19,352 nt of DNA from CADEFQ01 sp035342635 (GTDB taxonomy: Bacteria > Pseudomonadota > Gammaproteobacteria > Steroidobacterales > Steroidobacteraceae): assembly GCA_035342635.1 (NCBI GenBank), contig DAOQXO010000044.1, positions 1-19,352 on the forward strand. Direction: 5' to 3'. Shown here piece by piece: positions 13,021 through 19,352 of this stretch. Position 1 is the first letter of the stretch, and every line of letters starts with the position of its first letter. The notes beneath the pieces were generated by a model, which saw only the letters and a list, made by a program, of their open reading frames with translations, searched no databases and had not been told where the DNA came from. A program made the position numbers and the translations under genes.

Positions 13021-14265
13021 GTGCAGCTGTACGTCGACATTGCCTGGAGCCACCTGCGTACCCGGCGCAGGCAGACCATCGCCTCCCTGCTCGGCGTCGT
13101 CCTCGGCGTCGCATTCTTCCTCGCCGTGTCGTCGCTGATGCGCGGCTCCGAACTCGACTTCATCGCGCGCCTCGTCGACAGCACGCCGCACATCACGGTA
13201 TCGGACGAATTCCGCGACCCGACCGTCCAACCCGCTGTGCTGCGCTATCCGGCGGGCGCCGTCAGCGTGCTGCACGTCAAGCCGCTCACCGAGCGGCGCG
13301 GCATCCGCCAGTACAAACGTCGGCTCGAACAGATCGACGCGATTCCCGGCCTGCGCGCCGCACCGGTGCTCGCCGGCCAGGTGATCTTCAGCTTCGCTGG
13401 CCGCGACGAGGCGATCACTCTTTCCGGCATCGAGCCGGCCCGCATGCAGGATGTCACCACGATCGAGGACGACATCGTCGAGGGCTCTCTCGAGGCGATC
13501 GATGCGGACCCGAACGGCATCATCATCGGCCGGGCGCTCGCGCGGAAGCTCTCGCTCGCGATGGGCGACACCGTCTCGGTGGTCTCGCCGGTCGGCAACG
13601 TGCGGGTGATGAGGATCGTGGGCCTGTTCCACACCGGCCGCGCGGTCTATGACGAAACACAGGGTTTTGCGCAATTGACCCGCGTGCAGGCGCTGCTGAA
13701 TCGGCCGAACGTCGCCAACACGATCGTCACCCGCCTCGAGGATCCCTACCAGGCACGCGCGACGGCGGCGCACATCGAGCGCCTGACCGGCTACAAGTCG
13801 GTGTCGTGGCAGGAGGCGAGCGAAGACATCCTGCGGACACTGATGGTGCGCAACGTGATCATGTTCACCGTGGTCGGCGCGATCCTGCTGGTCGCCTCGT
13901 TCGGCATCTACAACGTGATCTCGAGCGTGATCATGGAGAAGACCCGCGACATCGCGATCCTGAAATCGATGGGCTTCCGCGCCGGCGACATCGAACTGGT
14001 CTTCCTGATCGAGGGGCTCGTGCTCGGTGCAGCCGGCAGCGTACTCGGCTTCCTCGCCGGCAGCGGGCTGATCTGGGTGACCGGACAGGTGCGCCTGGCC
14101 GTTCCGGGCGAATCGGACCCGGTCAACCTTCCCGTCTACTGGGGCTGGGGCCAGTTCGCGCTGGCGATGCTGTTCGCGATGCTGTCGGCGCTCGCCGCCA
14201 CCTACCTGCCCGCGCGCCGCGGCGCACGCCTCGCGCCGGTGGCGATCCTGCGTGGTGCGGCATGA
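13021..14265 (+). CDS. ABC transporter permease, LolC/E-like FtsX family
   Basis: A 414-residue inner-membrane permease. One membrane segment (about residues 20-42) precedes a large periplasmic domain (about 45-275), and three segments follow near 280-302, 325-350 and 375-402. The stretch NVISSVIMEKTRDIAILKSM (about 298-317), followed by GFRAGDIELVFLIEGLVLG, matches the coupling-helix region of LolC/LolE, which extract lipoproteins from the inner membrane. It ends with the usual RRGARLAPVAILRG motif. It begins with GTG 16 bases after the adaptor gene and overlaps the ATPase start by ATGA, showing operon organisation. Gene order adaptor-permease-ATPase is the same as in DevBCA exporters. The substrate is unknown; a lipid-like cargo is a guess. 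Confidence 0.92.
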   Translation: MQLYVDIAWSHLRTRRRQTIASLLGVVLGVAFFLAVSSLMRGSELDFIARLVDSTPHITVSDEFRDPTVQPAVLRYPAGAVSVLHVKPLTERRGIRQYKRRLEQIDAIPGLRAAPVLAGQVIFSFAGRDEAITLSGIEPARMQDVTTIEDDIVEGSLEAIDADPNGIIIGRALARKLSLAMGDTVSVVSPVGNVRVMRIVGLFHTGRAVYDETQGFAQLTRVQALLNRPNVANTIVTRLEDPYQARATAAHIERLTGYKSVSWQEASEDILRTLMVRNVIMFTVVGAILLVASFGIYNVISSVIMEKTRDIAILKSMGFRAGDIELVFLIEGLVLGAAGSVLGFLAGSGLIWVTGQVRLAVPGESDPVNLPVYWGWGQFALAMLFAMLSALAATYLPARRGARLAPVAILRGAA

Positions 14266-14933
14266 GCGCGATACTGGTCGCGGAGAATCTCACGCGCACA
14301 TTGCCGGGCGAGGTGCCGGTGACGCTGGTGCGGGGCATCTCGCTCACCATCGATCGCGGCGAGTTCGTCGTCATCAAGGGGCCATCGGGCTCGGGCAAGT
14401 CCTCGCTGCTGTACCTGCTCGGGCTGCTGGACCAGCCGACCTCCGGAGCACTGAGGCTCGAGGGCGAGGACACCACCGCCTACGACGAGGACCAGCTCGC
14501 CGCCCTGCGCCTCGCAAAGCTCGGCTTCGTATTCCAGTTCCACTTCCTGCTGGCCGAGTTTTCCGCCTTCGACAACGTGCGCCTGCCCATGCGCCGGCTC
14601 GGCCGCCTGCCCGGCCACCGCCAGCGCGAGCGGGCCATGCAGCTGCTGCAGGACCTCGGACTCGCCGGGCACGAGCACAAGCACCCCTCGCAGCTCTCCG
14701 GCGGACAGCGCCAGCGCGTCGCGATTGCGCGCGCGCTGGCGAATGACCCGCCGATCATCCTCACCGACGAGCCGACCGGCGCGCTCGATTCGAAATCGAG
14801 CATCAACGTGAAGGAAATCCTGAAGGATCTGGTGCGCACCCACGATCGCACCGTCATCGCCGTCACGCACGACGATCACTTCGCCGCCGGCGCCGACCGG
14901 CAGCTCGAGATCATCGACGGACGACTCGTATAG
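14262..14933 (+). CDS. ABC transporter ATP-binding protein, LolD-like
   Basis: A 223-residue cytoplasmic ATPase. Walker A GPSGSGKSS is at about 40-48, the Q-loop region reads FVFQFHFLLAEFSAFDNV (LolD proteins typically have QFHHLLPDF here), the signature LSGGQRQR is at about 145-152, Walker B IILTDEP near 165-171 and the switch histidine in VTHDDH near 202. All catalytic motifs are intact. The start ATG overlaps the stop of the permease gene by four bases, so translation is coupled. It is clearly distinct from the MacB-type ATPase at 1974-2690, which has FQSFNLIPD in the Q-loop. It powers the adaptor/permease complex encoded immediately upstream. Confidence 0.95.
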   Translation: MSAILVAENLTRTLPGEVPVTLVRGISLTIDRGEFVVIKGPSGSGKSSLLYLLGLLDQPTSGALRLEGEDTTAYDEDQLAALRLAKLGFVFQFHFLLAEFSAFDNVRLPMRRLGRLPGHRQRERAMQLLQDLGLAGHEHKHPSQLSGGQRQRVAIARALANDPPIILTDEPTGALDSKSSINVKEILKDLVRTHDRTVIAVTHDDHFAAGADRQLEIIDGRLV

Positions 14934-14940
14934 CGCGGCC

Positions 14941-15837
14941 ATGACCGGCATCCCGTTGCTCGTCACCTGCCTCGCCGTCGGTGTCGTTGCTGCCCGCGTA
15001 CTCGCGCAGCCGGCGCGCCTCGCGCGCGGCATCAGCTGGTGGGTGCTGCGCATCGCGCTGCCGGCGCTGGTTCTGACCCTGCTGCCGCGGCTCGAGTTCG
15101 AGCGCAGCCTGTGGTTCCTGATCGCCGCGATGTGGCTCGTTTTCGTCGGCGGCTGGGCCTTGGCCGCGGTGGCCGGCGCGCGCTTAGGCTGGTCGCGCGC
15201 GCGCATCGGCGCGGTCGCGCTGACCGCCGGGCTCGGCAATACGGCGTTCACGGGCTATCCGTTGATCGAAGCCCTGCGCGGCTCCCAGGCCCTGCCGTAC
15301 GCCGCAGTGGCCGATCAGCTCGGCTGTTTCATCGCGTTGTCGACCGGCGGCGTGATCCTCGCCTCATGGTACGCCCGCGAGCGCGCGCTGCCGGGAGCAC
15401 TGATCCGGCATGTCGTGCTGTTTCCGCCGTTCCTCGCCTGCATCGCCGGATTCATCGCCGGGCAGCTCGGCGGCTGGCCGGCCTGGCTGGACCAGCTGCT
15501 GCGAATCATCGGCGCCACGCTCTCGCCGCTGGCGCTGCTCGCGATCGGCCTGCAGCTGCGCTGGCGTATCGATGCGACCCAGCTGCGCGCCGTGAGCCTC
15601 GGTCTCGGCTGGAAGCTCCTGGCCGCGCCGCTGCTCGTCTGGTTGCTCGGCATCGCGGCAGGCGCAGAGGGCCTGCTACTCACGGTAGGCGTACTTCAGG
15701 CCGCCATGGGTCCGATGGTGTCGGCGACGATCCTCGCCGAGGAACGCGGACTCGACGCGGCGGTCGGGCACGCCATGCTCGCGGCCGGCGTGATCGCCTC
15801 GCTCGTCAGCGTGCCGCTGATCGACACGCTGCTGTAG
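14941..15837 (+). CDS. AEC family transporter (auxin efflux carrier-like)
   Basis: A 298-residue inner-membrane protein with about ten membrane segments. It resembles AEC-family permeases: an N-terminal half with GISWWVLRIALPALVLTLLP, the central GLGNTAFTGYPLIEAL motif containing the family asparagine, and a C-terminal repeat with LSPLALLAIGLQLRW and LQAAMGPMVSATILAEERGL. AEC proteins in bacteria move organic acids such as malate or other small anions. It begins seven bases after the ATPase stop, with no ribosome site of note, so it is probably the last gene of the export operon; whether it shares a substrate with it is unknown. It converges on the M20 gene, 19 bases away, with a small GCGGG/CCCGC hairpin between. 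Confidence 0.88.
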   Translation: MTGIPLLVTCLAVGVVAARVLAQPARLARGISWWVLRIALPALVLTLLPRLEFERSLWFLIAAMWLVFVGGWALAAVAGARLGWSRARIGAVALTAGLGNTAFTGYPLIEALRGSQALPYAAVADQLGCFIALSTGGVILASWYARERALPGALIRHVVLFPPFLACIAGFIAGQLGGWPAWLDQLLRIIGATLSPLALLAIGLQLRWRIDATQLRAVSLGLGWKLLAAPLLVWLLGIAAGAEGLLLTVGVLQAAMGPMVSATILAEERGLDAAVGHAMLAAGVIASLVSVPLIDTLL

Positions 15838-15856
15838 CGGGTCTGCCCGCGCGGAT

Positions 15857-17299
15857 TCACCTGCGGTAATCGAGCGGCGGCGCGCGCTCGCCGATCATCG
15901 GTCGATAGACGAAGTCGGCGCCGCGCGCCTCGACGAATTCCCGGCGGGCTGCCGCGACGAGCGCCGGGTCGAGATACAGGCGAGCCGCGGTCAGCACGAG
16001 CGCCTTCGATGCATTGTGCATGCCCTTCATGCCGATGCTCATGCCGGCCGCCGCCGCGGCCTGCCAGCTGTGCGCCGGCGTGCCGGGCACCCAGGTCGCG
16101 GTGTTGAGGCCGACCGTCGGCACGCTCCAGCTGACATCGCCGACGTCGGTCGAGCCGAAGTGCTGCTCGGGCGCGTAGGGCTGCACGAGCCGTTCGCTGC
16201 CGAGTGCGCGCCGCGGATTGTCGAGCGTCGCGTGGATGCGCTGCGCGAAGGCCGTCTCGTCGGCGTCGTAGTGCACGCCGCCGACGCGCTCGAGGCTCGC
16301 CTGCATCGCGCGACCGAGTGTGTGGTTCGGCAGCAGCGGATAGGCGCCGTGGATCACCTCGACGTCCCAGGTCGTGCCGGTGCCGAGCGCAGCGCCCTCC
16401 GCGATCTTCGTCAGACGCTCCCACAGCTGCTGCACCAAGCGCGGATCGGGATGGCGCACGTAGTAGAACACTTCGGCGAAGTCCGGCACGACATTCGGCG
16501 CCGCGCCACCACGCGTGATCACGTAGTGCAGGCGCGCCTCCATCGGCATATGCTCGTGCATCATGTTCGCCATGATGTTCATCGCCTCGACGCCATCGAG
16601 CGCCGAGCGGCCCTTGTCCGGCGCGCCGGCCGCGTGGCTCGAAATTCCGTGGAAGCGGAACTTGCCCGACTTGTTGCTGTTCGAGCCGTTCTGGCTCGCG
16701 TCGTTGCGATCCCCGGCGTGCCAGTGCAGCGCGACGTCCACGTCGTCGAACAGGCCCGCGCGCACCATGTAGGCCTTGCCGGCACCGCCCTCCTCGGCCG
16801 GCGTGCCATAGAGGCGGATCGTGCCTGGAAGCTTGCGCGCGGCGAGCCAGTTCTTCAGCACGATCGCGGCGCTCGCCGAACCTGCGCCGAAGAGATTGTG
16901 GCCGCAGGCATGCGCCGCGTTCTTGCCGTCGATCGCCGCGCGCTCGGCCACCGCCGCCTGCGAAATGCCGGGCAGCGCGTCGAACTCCGCGAGGATCGCG
17001 ATCACCGGTTCGCCGGCTCCGGCGGTCGCGATGAAGCTGGTCGGCATGCCGGCGACACCGGACTGCACGCTGAAGCCCGCATCGGCAAGCTCCTTCTGCA
17101 GAAGCGCCGAGCTGCGCTCCTCCTGGTAGCCAAGCTCGGCCCAGTTCCAGATCTCGAGGGCGGTCGCGCCGGCCCGTGCTGCCCGCGCATCGACTGCGCG
17201 CAGCAACGAATCGCGGTCGCGGGGAGGGAGGTCGGCGCCGTGCAACGGACCGGTGGCCAGAATGAGGAGGACCATGGCGCCAATACGCATTAGAGTCAT
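15857..17299 (-). CDS. Exported M20 family amidohydrolase (AbgB-like)
   Basis: A 480-residue metal-dependent amidohydrolase. The signal peptide MTLMRIGAMVLLILATGPLHG should be cut near GA-DLPPRD, so the enzyme is periplasmic. M20 features are AILAEFDALPGISQ with the first metal aspartate, HACGHNLFG (residues 130-138) with metal histidines, the catalytic pair in GTPAEEGGAGKAY, and a dimerisation domain starting KFRFHGISSHAAGAPDKGRS. The overall pattern is closest to AbgB/aminobenzoyl-glutamate hydrolase-like members; the actual amide substrate is unknown. ATG 17299 is chosen because GGAG lies eight bases upstream and the signal peptide follows directly; the longer open frame upstream is antisense to the dipeptidase gene. 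It diverges from that gene with 28 bases between starts. Confidence 0.92.
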   Translation of the reverse strand: MTLMRIGAMVLLILATGPLHGADLPPRDRDSLLRAVDARAARAGATALEIWNWAELGYQEERSSALLQKELADAGFSVQSGVAGMPTSFIATAGAGEPVIAILAEFDALPGISQAAVAERAAIDGKNAAHACGHNLFGAGSASAAIVLKNWLAARKLPGTIRLYGTPAEEGGAGKAYMVRAGLFDDVDVALHWHAGDRNDASQNGSNSNKSGKFRFHGISSHAAGAPDKGRSALDGVEAMNIMANMMHEHMPMEARLHYVITRGGAAPNVVPDFAEVFYYVRHPDPRLVQQLWERLTKIAEGAALGTGTTWDVEVIHGAYPLLPNHTLGRAMQASLERVGGVHYDADETAFAQRIHATLDNPRRALGSERLVQPYAPEQHFGSTDVGDVSWSVPTVGLNTATWVPGTPAHSWQAAAAAGMSIGMKGMHNASKALVLTAARLYLDPALVAAARREFVEARGADFVYRPMIGERAPPLDYRR

Positions 17300-17313
17300 G
17301 ATTCGAGCTCCGC

Positions 17314-17320
17314 AGGAGGA
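17314..17320 (+). promoter_or_regulatory. Ribosome binding site of the dipeptidase gene
   Basis: AGGAGGA lies seven bases before ATG 17328. It selects this start over upstream in-frame ATGs, which would fall inside the divergent M20 gene. Confidence 0.7.
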
Positions 17321-17327
17321 TTGCCGC

Positions 17328-18587
17328 ATGGTAGCGCATCGGGGAATCGGGACGACCGCATGGCTCGCCCTGTTGTTGGCAGCGCCGTGGGCGCCGGCGG
17401 ACGCGGGCGACGATGCGCTGGCGCGCGCCAATCGGGTGCTGTCGCATACCATTCTCGTCGACGGCCACAACGACCTGCCGATCGCCATCCGGGGCCACGC
17501 CAGCGCACCGGGCGACCTCGACGCCTACGACCTGCGCGGCACCGTGCCCGGGCAGACCGACATCCCGCGCCTGCGCGCAGGTCACGTCGGCGCACAGTTC
17601 TGGTCGGTGTACATCCCGGGGGAACTGCAGAACGGGCAGGCGCGCATGCAGCTCGAGCAGATCGACATCGCGCGACGCCTGATCGCGAAGTACCCGGACG
17701 TGTTCCAGCTCGTCGGTACGGCAGCGGAGGTGCGCGCCGCGCACCGCGCCGGGCGCATCGGCTCGCTGCTCGGCATGGAGGGCGGCTACGGCCTCGAGAA
17801 CTCCTTTGCCCCGCTGCGCGCCTATTACGACCTTGGCGTGCGTTACATGACCCTGACGCACAACTCGCACACCGACTGGGCCGATTCGGCGATGCCCGAA
17901 ACGCCGAAGTTCGGCGGCCTGTCGCCCTTCGGCGAGCAGGTGGTCCGCGAGATGAACCGCCTCGGCATGCTCGTCGACCTGTCGCACACCTCGGCGGACA
18001 CGATGCGCGACACGCTGGACGTGTCGAAGGCACCGGTGATCTTCTCGCACGCCGCGGCGCGCGGCCTCGTCGATATCTCGCGCAACGTACCGGACGACGT
18101 GATCGCGCGCCTGCCGGCCAATGGAGGCGTGCTGATGGTCACCTTTGTCGTCGGCTTCGTTTCGGCCGACGCGGCCAACGTGCTGTTTCCGGCTATGAAG
18201 GAGTTCTACACGAGTTCGGCGCAGGCCGCTTCCGCCGGGGAACGCCGCGCGCTGTACGAGGAATTCAAGAAGAACCTGGTGCTGCCGCGCGTCACGGTCG
18301 GCGACGTCGCCGACCATATCGAGTACGTCGTCAGCCTCGCGGGTATCGACCATGTGGGCATCGGCGGTGACTTCGACGGCAACGACCTGTGGCCCGAGGG
18401 CCTGAGCGACGTCTCGATGTACCCGAACCTGTTCGCCGAGCTGATCCGTCGCGGCTGGTCGGATCGCGACCTCGCCAAGCTCGCCGGCGGGAATGTGCTG
18501 CGCGCGATGGAGCAGGCCGAGCGTGTGGCGCGCGAGCTGCAGCGGGTCACTCCCGCGGCGAATTCTATTTCGCGCGCCGGAACGTGA
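17328..18587 (+). CDS. Exported M19 family dipeptidase (membrane/renal dipeptidase-like)
   Basis: A 419-residue binuclear zinc dipeptidase. A signal peptide (MVAHRGIGTTAWLALLLAAP, then WAPADA before GDDA) sends it to the periplasm. Zinc and catalytic residues line up with renal dipeptidase: His47 and Asp49 in VDGHNDLP, Glu151 in GMEGGYGLEN, His220 in DLSHTS, His241 in FSHAAARG (21 apart, as in the human enzyme) and Asp348 in GIGGDFDG. It would split dipeptides, possibly including those from wall or protein turnover. It diverges from the M20 amidohydrolase gene with only 28 bases between start codons, and its 3' end overlaps the convergent alkB gene by 23 bases. The stretch before Asp348 is longer than in the mammalian enzyme. 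Confidence 0.95.
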   Translation: MVAHRGIGTTAWLALLLAAPWAPADAGDDALARANRVLSHTILVDGHNDLPIAIRGHASAPGDLDAYDLRGTVPGQTDIPRLRAGHVGAQFWSVYIPGELQNGQARMQLEQIDIARRLIAKYPDVFQLVGTAAEVRAAHRAGRIGSLLGMEGGYGLENSFAPLRAYYDLGVRYMTLTHNSHTDWADSAMPETPKFGGLSPFGEQVVREMNRLGMLVDLSHTSADTMRDTLDVSKAPVIFSHAAARGLVDISRNVPDDVIARLPANGGVLMVTFVVGFVSADAANVLFPAMKEFYTSSAQAASAGERRALYEEFKKNLVLPRVTVGDVADHIEYVVSLAGIDHVGIGGDFDGNDLWPEGLSDVSMYPNLFAELIRRGWSDRDLAKLAGGNVLRAMEQAERVARELQRVTPAANSISRAGT

Positions 18588-19185
18588 GGTTGTAGCGCAA
18601 CGCACCCGTGGCCGGGTGCTCGCCGGCCTGGAGCTTGCGCACGCCGTGGTAACCCGCGCGTGCGCTGCCGCCCCAAACGACCACGTCCCCGTCCTCGACG
18701 AGCGTCGCGATCGGCGTGCCGCCGCGACGCTCGCCGTACCAGAGGAACAGCGCCGGCAGCCCGATCGACACCGAAACGATCGGGAAGCGCATGTCGAGTT
18801 CATCGTGGTCGCGGTGAGCGCCGAGGCTCGCGCCCGGCTCGTAGCGGTTGACGAGGCAGGCGTCGGGCTCGAATCCGGGGAAGCCGGCGCGCGCCGCCGC
18901 CTGGCCCGCGAGCCGGAAAAACGGCTCCGGCATCGGATACCAGGGATCGCCGGTGAGCGGATCGCGCCCGACGTAGCGATAGCCGCGCGCGTCGCTGTGC
19001 CAGCCCCACGGGCCGCAATTGGTCATCGCGACCGACATGGTGCCGCCGCCGGGCGTCCTCAGGCGGCGAAACGGCGCGCGCGCCGCGACCAGCGCTATCG
19101 CATCGATGAGCGGCCCGGTCGGCGCGGCAAAGCCGCGCAGCAGCGTCACCTCGCGCGCGATGGCGATTGCGGCCGGCTGATTCAT
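18565..19185 (-). CDS. alkB: AlkB alpha-ketoglutarate-dependent DNA dioxygenase
   Basis: A 206-residue Fe(II)/2-oxoglutarate oxygenase that reverses alkylation damage such as 1-methyladenine and 3-methylcytosine. The iron ligands are His124 and Asp126 (GAHRDHDE) and His180 (AGYHGVRKL); Arg197 and Arg203 (RYNLTFRR) bind 2-oxoglutarate and substrate. TPGGGTMSVAMTNCGPWGW, DPLTGDPWYP and DACLVNRYEPGA closely resemble E. coli AlkB, and length is similar (216 in E. coli). The start ATG 19185 follows a TAGAGT -10-like hexamer five bases away and lacks a ribosome site, so it may be leaderless. The longer open frame to 19350 is an antisense shadow. No ada or other adaptive-response gene is nearby. Confidence 0.96.
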   Translation of the reverse strand: MNQPAAIAIAREVTLLRGFAAPTGPLIDAIALVAARAPFRRLRTPGGGTMSVAMTNCGPWGWHSDARGYRYVGRDPLTGDPWYPMPEPFFRLAGQAAARAGFPGFEPDACLVNRYEPGASLGAHRDHDELDMRFPIVSVSIGLPALFLWYGERRGGTPIATLVEDGDVVVWGGSARAGYHGVRKLQAGEHPATGALRYNLTFRRAK

Positions 19186-19228
19186 GCGACACTCTAGCCA
19201 CGAACAGGCGCCACAAGAAAGCCCGCGC

Positions 19229-19352
19229 ATGTCACCGACCAACCGCATCATCCTGAGCCTCGTGCTGGGCCTCGGTCTCGGCGCGGCCATCGCGGCGCTC
19301 GGCAGCAGCGACCTCGCGCGCATCGTCACGGCCTTGCAGCCCATCGGCACGC
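19229..19352 (+). CDS. Dicarboxylate/amino acid:cation symporter (partial, cut by right edge)
   Basis: Only the first 41 codons are inside the window. The sequence starts MSPTNRIILSLVLGLGLGAA, then IAALGSSDLARIVTALQPIGT. A basic N-terminus running into a hydrophobic glycine-rich helix, followed by a PIGT motif, is typical of the GltP/DctA-type (DAACS) symporters that import glutamate, aspartate or C4 dicarboxylates with H+ or Na+. The ATG at 19229 is preceded only by a weak AAGAAAG. It diverges from alkB with 43 bases between starts. The call rests on a short stretch and would be settled by the sequence beyond the edge. Confidence 0.6.
   Translation, partial: MSPTNRIILSLVLGLGLGAAIAALGSSDLARIVTALQPIGT

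Noticed and set aside
15837..15850. GCGGG/CCCGC hairpin between the AEC and M20 genes as a bidirectional terminator
   Set aside because: Only a five-base stem and no T-tract; too weak to call.
15696..18803. Very long open frame on the minus strand (1035 codons) spanning the M20 and M19 genes
   Set aside because: It is an out-of-frame or antisense shadow caused by high GC; its translation is Arg/Ala-rich low complexity, while the M20, M19 and AlkB frames show complete catalytic motifs.

Overview
The window is GC-rich (roughly two thirds G+C), densely packed chromosomal DNA holding 20 protein-coding genes, two of them cut by the window edges. No rRNA, tRNA, CRISPR array, insertion sequence, integrase or phage gene is visible, and no gap without a gene exceeds about 135 bases. 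The gene content suggests a high-GC gammaproteobacterium of the Xanthomonadales/Steroidobacteraceae kind: UrcA family protein, DUF3014 protein, DUF885 lipoprotein, a GcvA-type LysR regulator, a YciH/SUI1 protein and an AlkB very close to the E. coli enzyme. The lineage is inferred from protein resemblance, not from a marker gene.

Layout. (1) 1-4044, minus strand: a MacAB-type tripartite efflux operon running leftwards (HlyD/MacA-like adaptor, ABC ATPase, FtsX/MacB-like permease, second permease cut by the left edge). It is preceded by a near-consensus sigma-54 (-24/-12) promoter and, about 100 bases further upstream, by a cluster of TGTCC/GGACA half-sites inside a small secreted-protein gene. 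This looks like an activator-controlled efflux system. (2) 4426-6514: a LysR regulator, a UrcA family exported protein with a clear intrinsic terminator, and a divergent pair made of a tiny two-EF-hand protein and a SUI1/YciH translation factor. The two promoters of that pair overlap head-on. (3) 6550-10876: a DUF885 lipoprotein peptidase (minus) diverging from a DUF3014 membrane-anchored protein (plus), then a DOMON-like gene overlapping a DUF1343/NamZ-like gene (minus), which converges on DUF3014. (4) 10936-15837, plus strand: a ParB-like protein with a basic tail, then a second ABC export cluster (HlyD adaptor, LolC/E-like permease, LolD-like ATPase) followed closely by an AEC-family transporter. 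(5) 15857-19352: divergent exported M20 amidohydrolase and M19 dipeptidase only 28 bases apart, a convergent alkB, and the start of a dicarboxylate/amino-acid:cation symporter.

Functional themes are envelope export (two ABC systems with periplasmic adaptors), peptide and cell-wall turnover (DUF885, NamZ-like, M19, M20, symporter), and alkylation repair. The main regulatory signals are the sigma-54 promoter with its putative enhancer, several start codons placed where transcription should begin (possible leaderless mRNAs), and overlapping divergent promoters. No single locus is clearly a new defence or mobile system. The strongest leads are the sigma-54/enhancer arrangement in front of the efflux operon, the DOMON/NamZ-like pair whose conserved PEHG motif has become PQHG, and the ABC cluster combining a Lol-type permease and ATPase with an HlyD adaptor.
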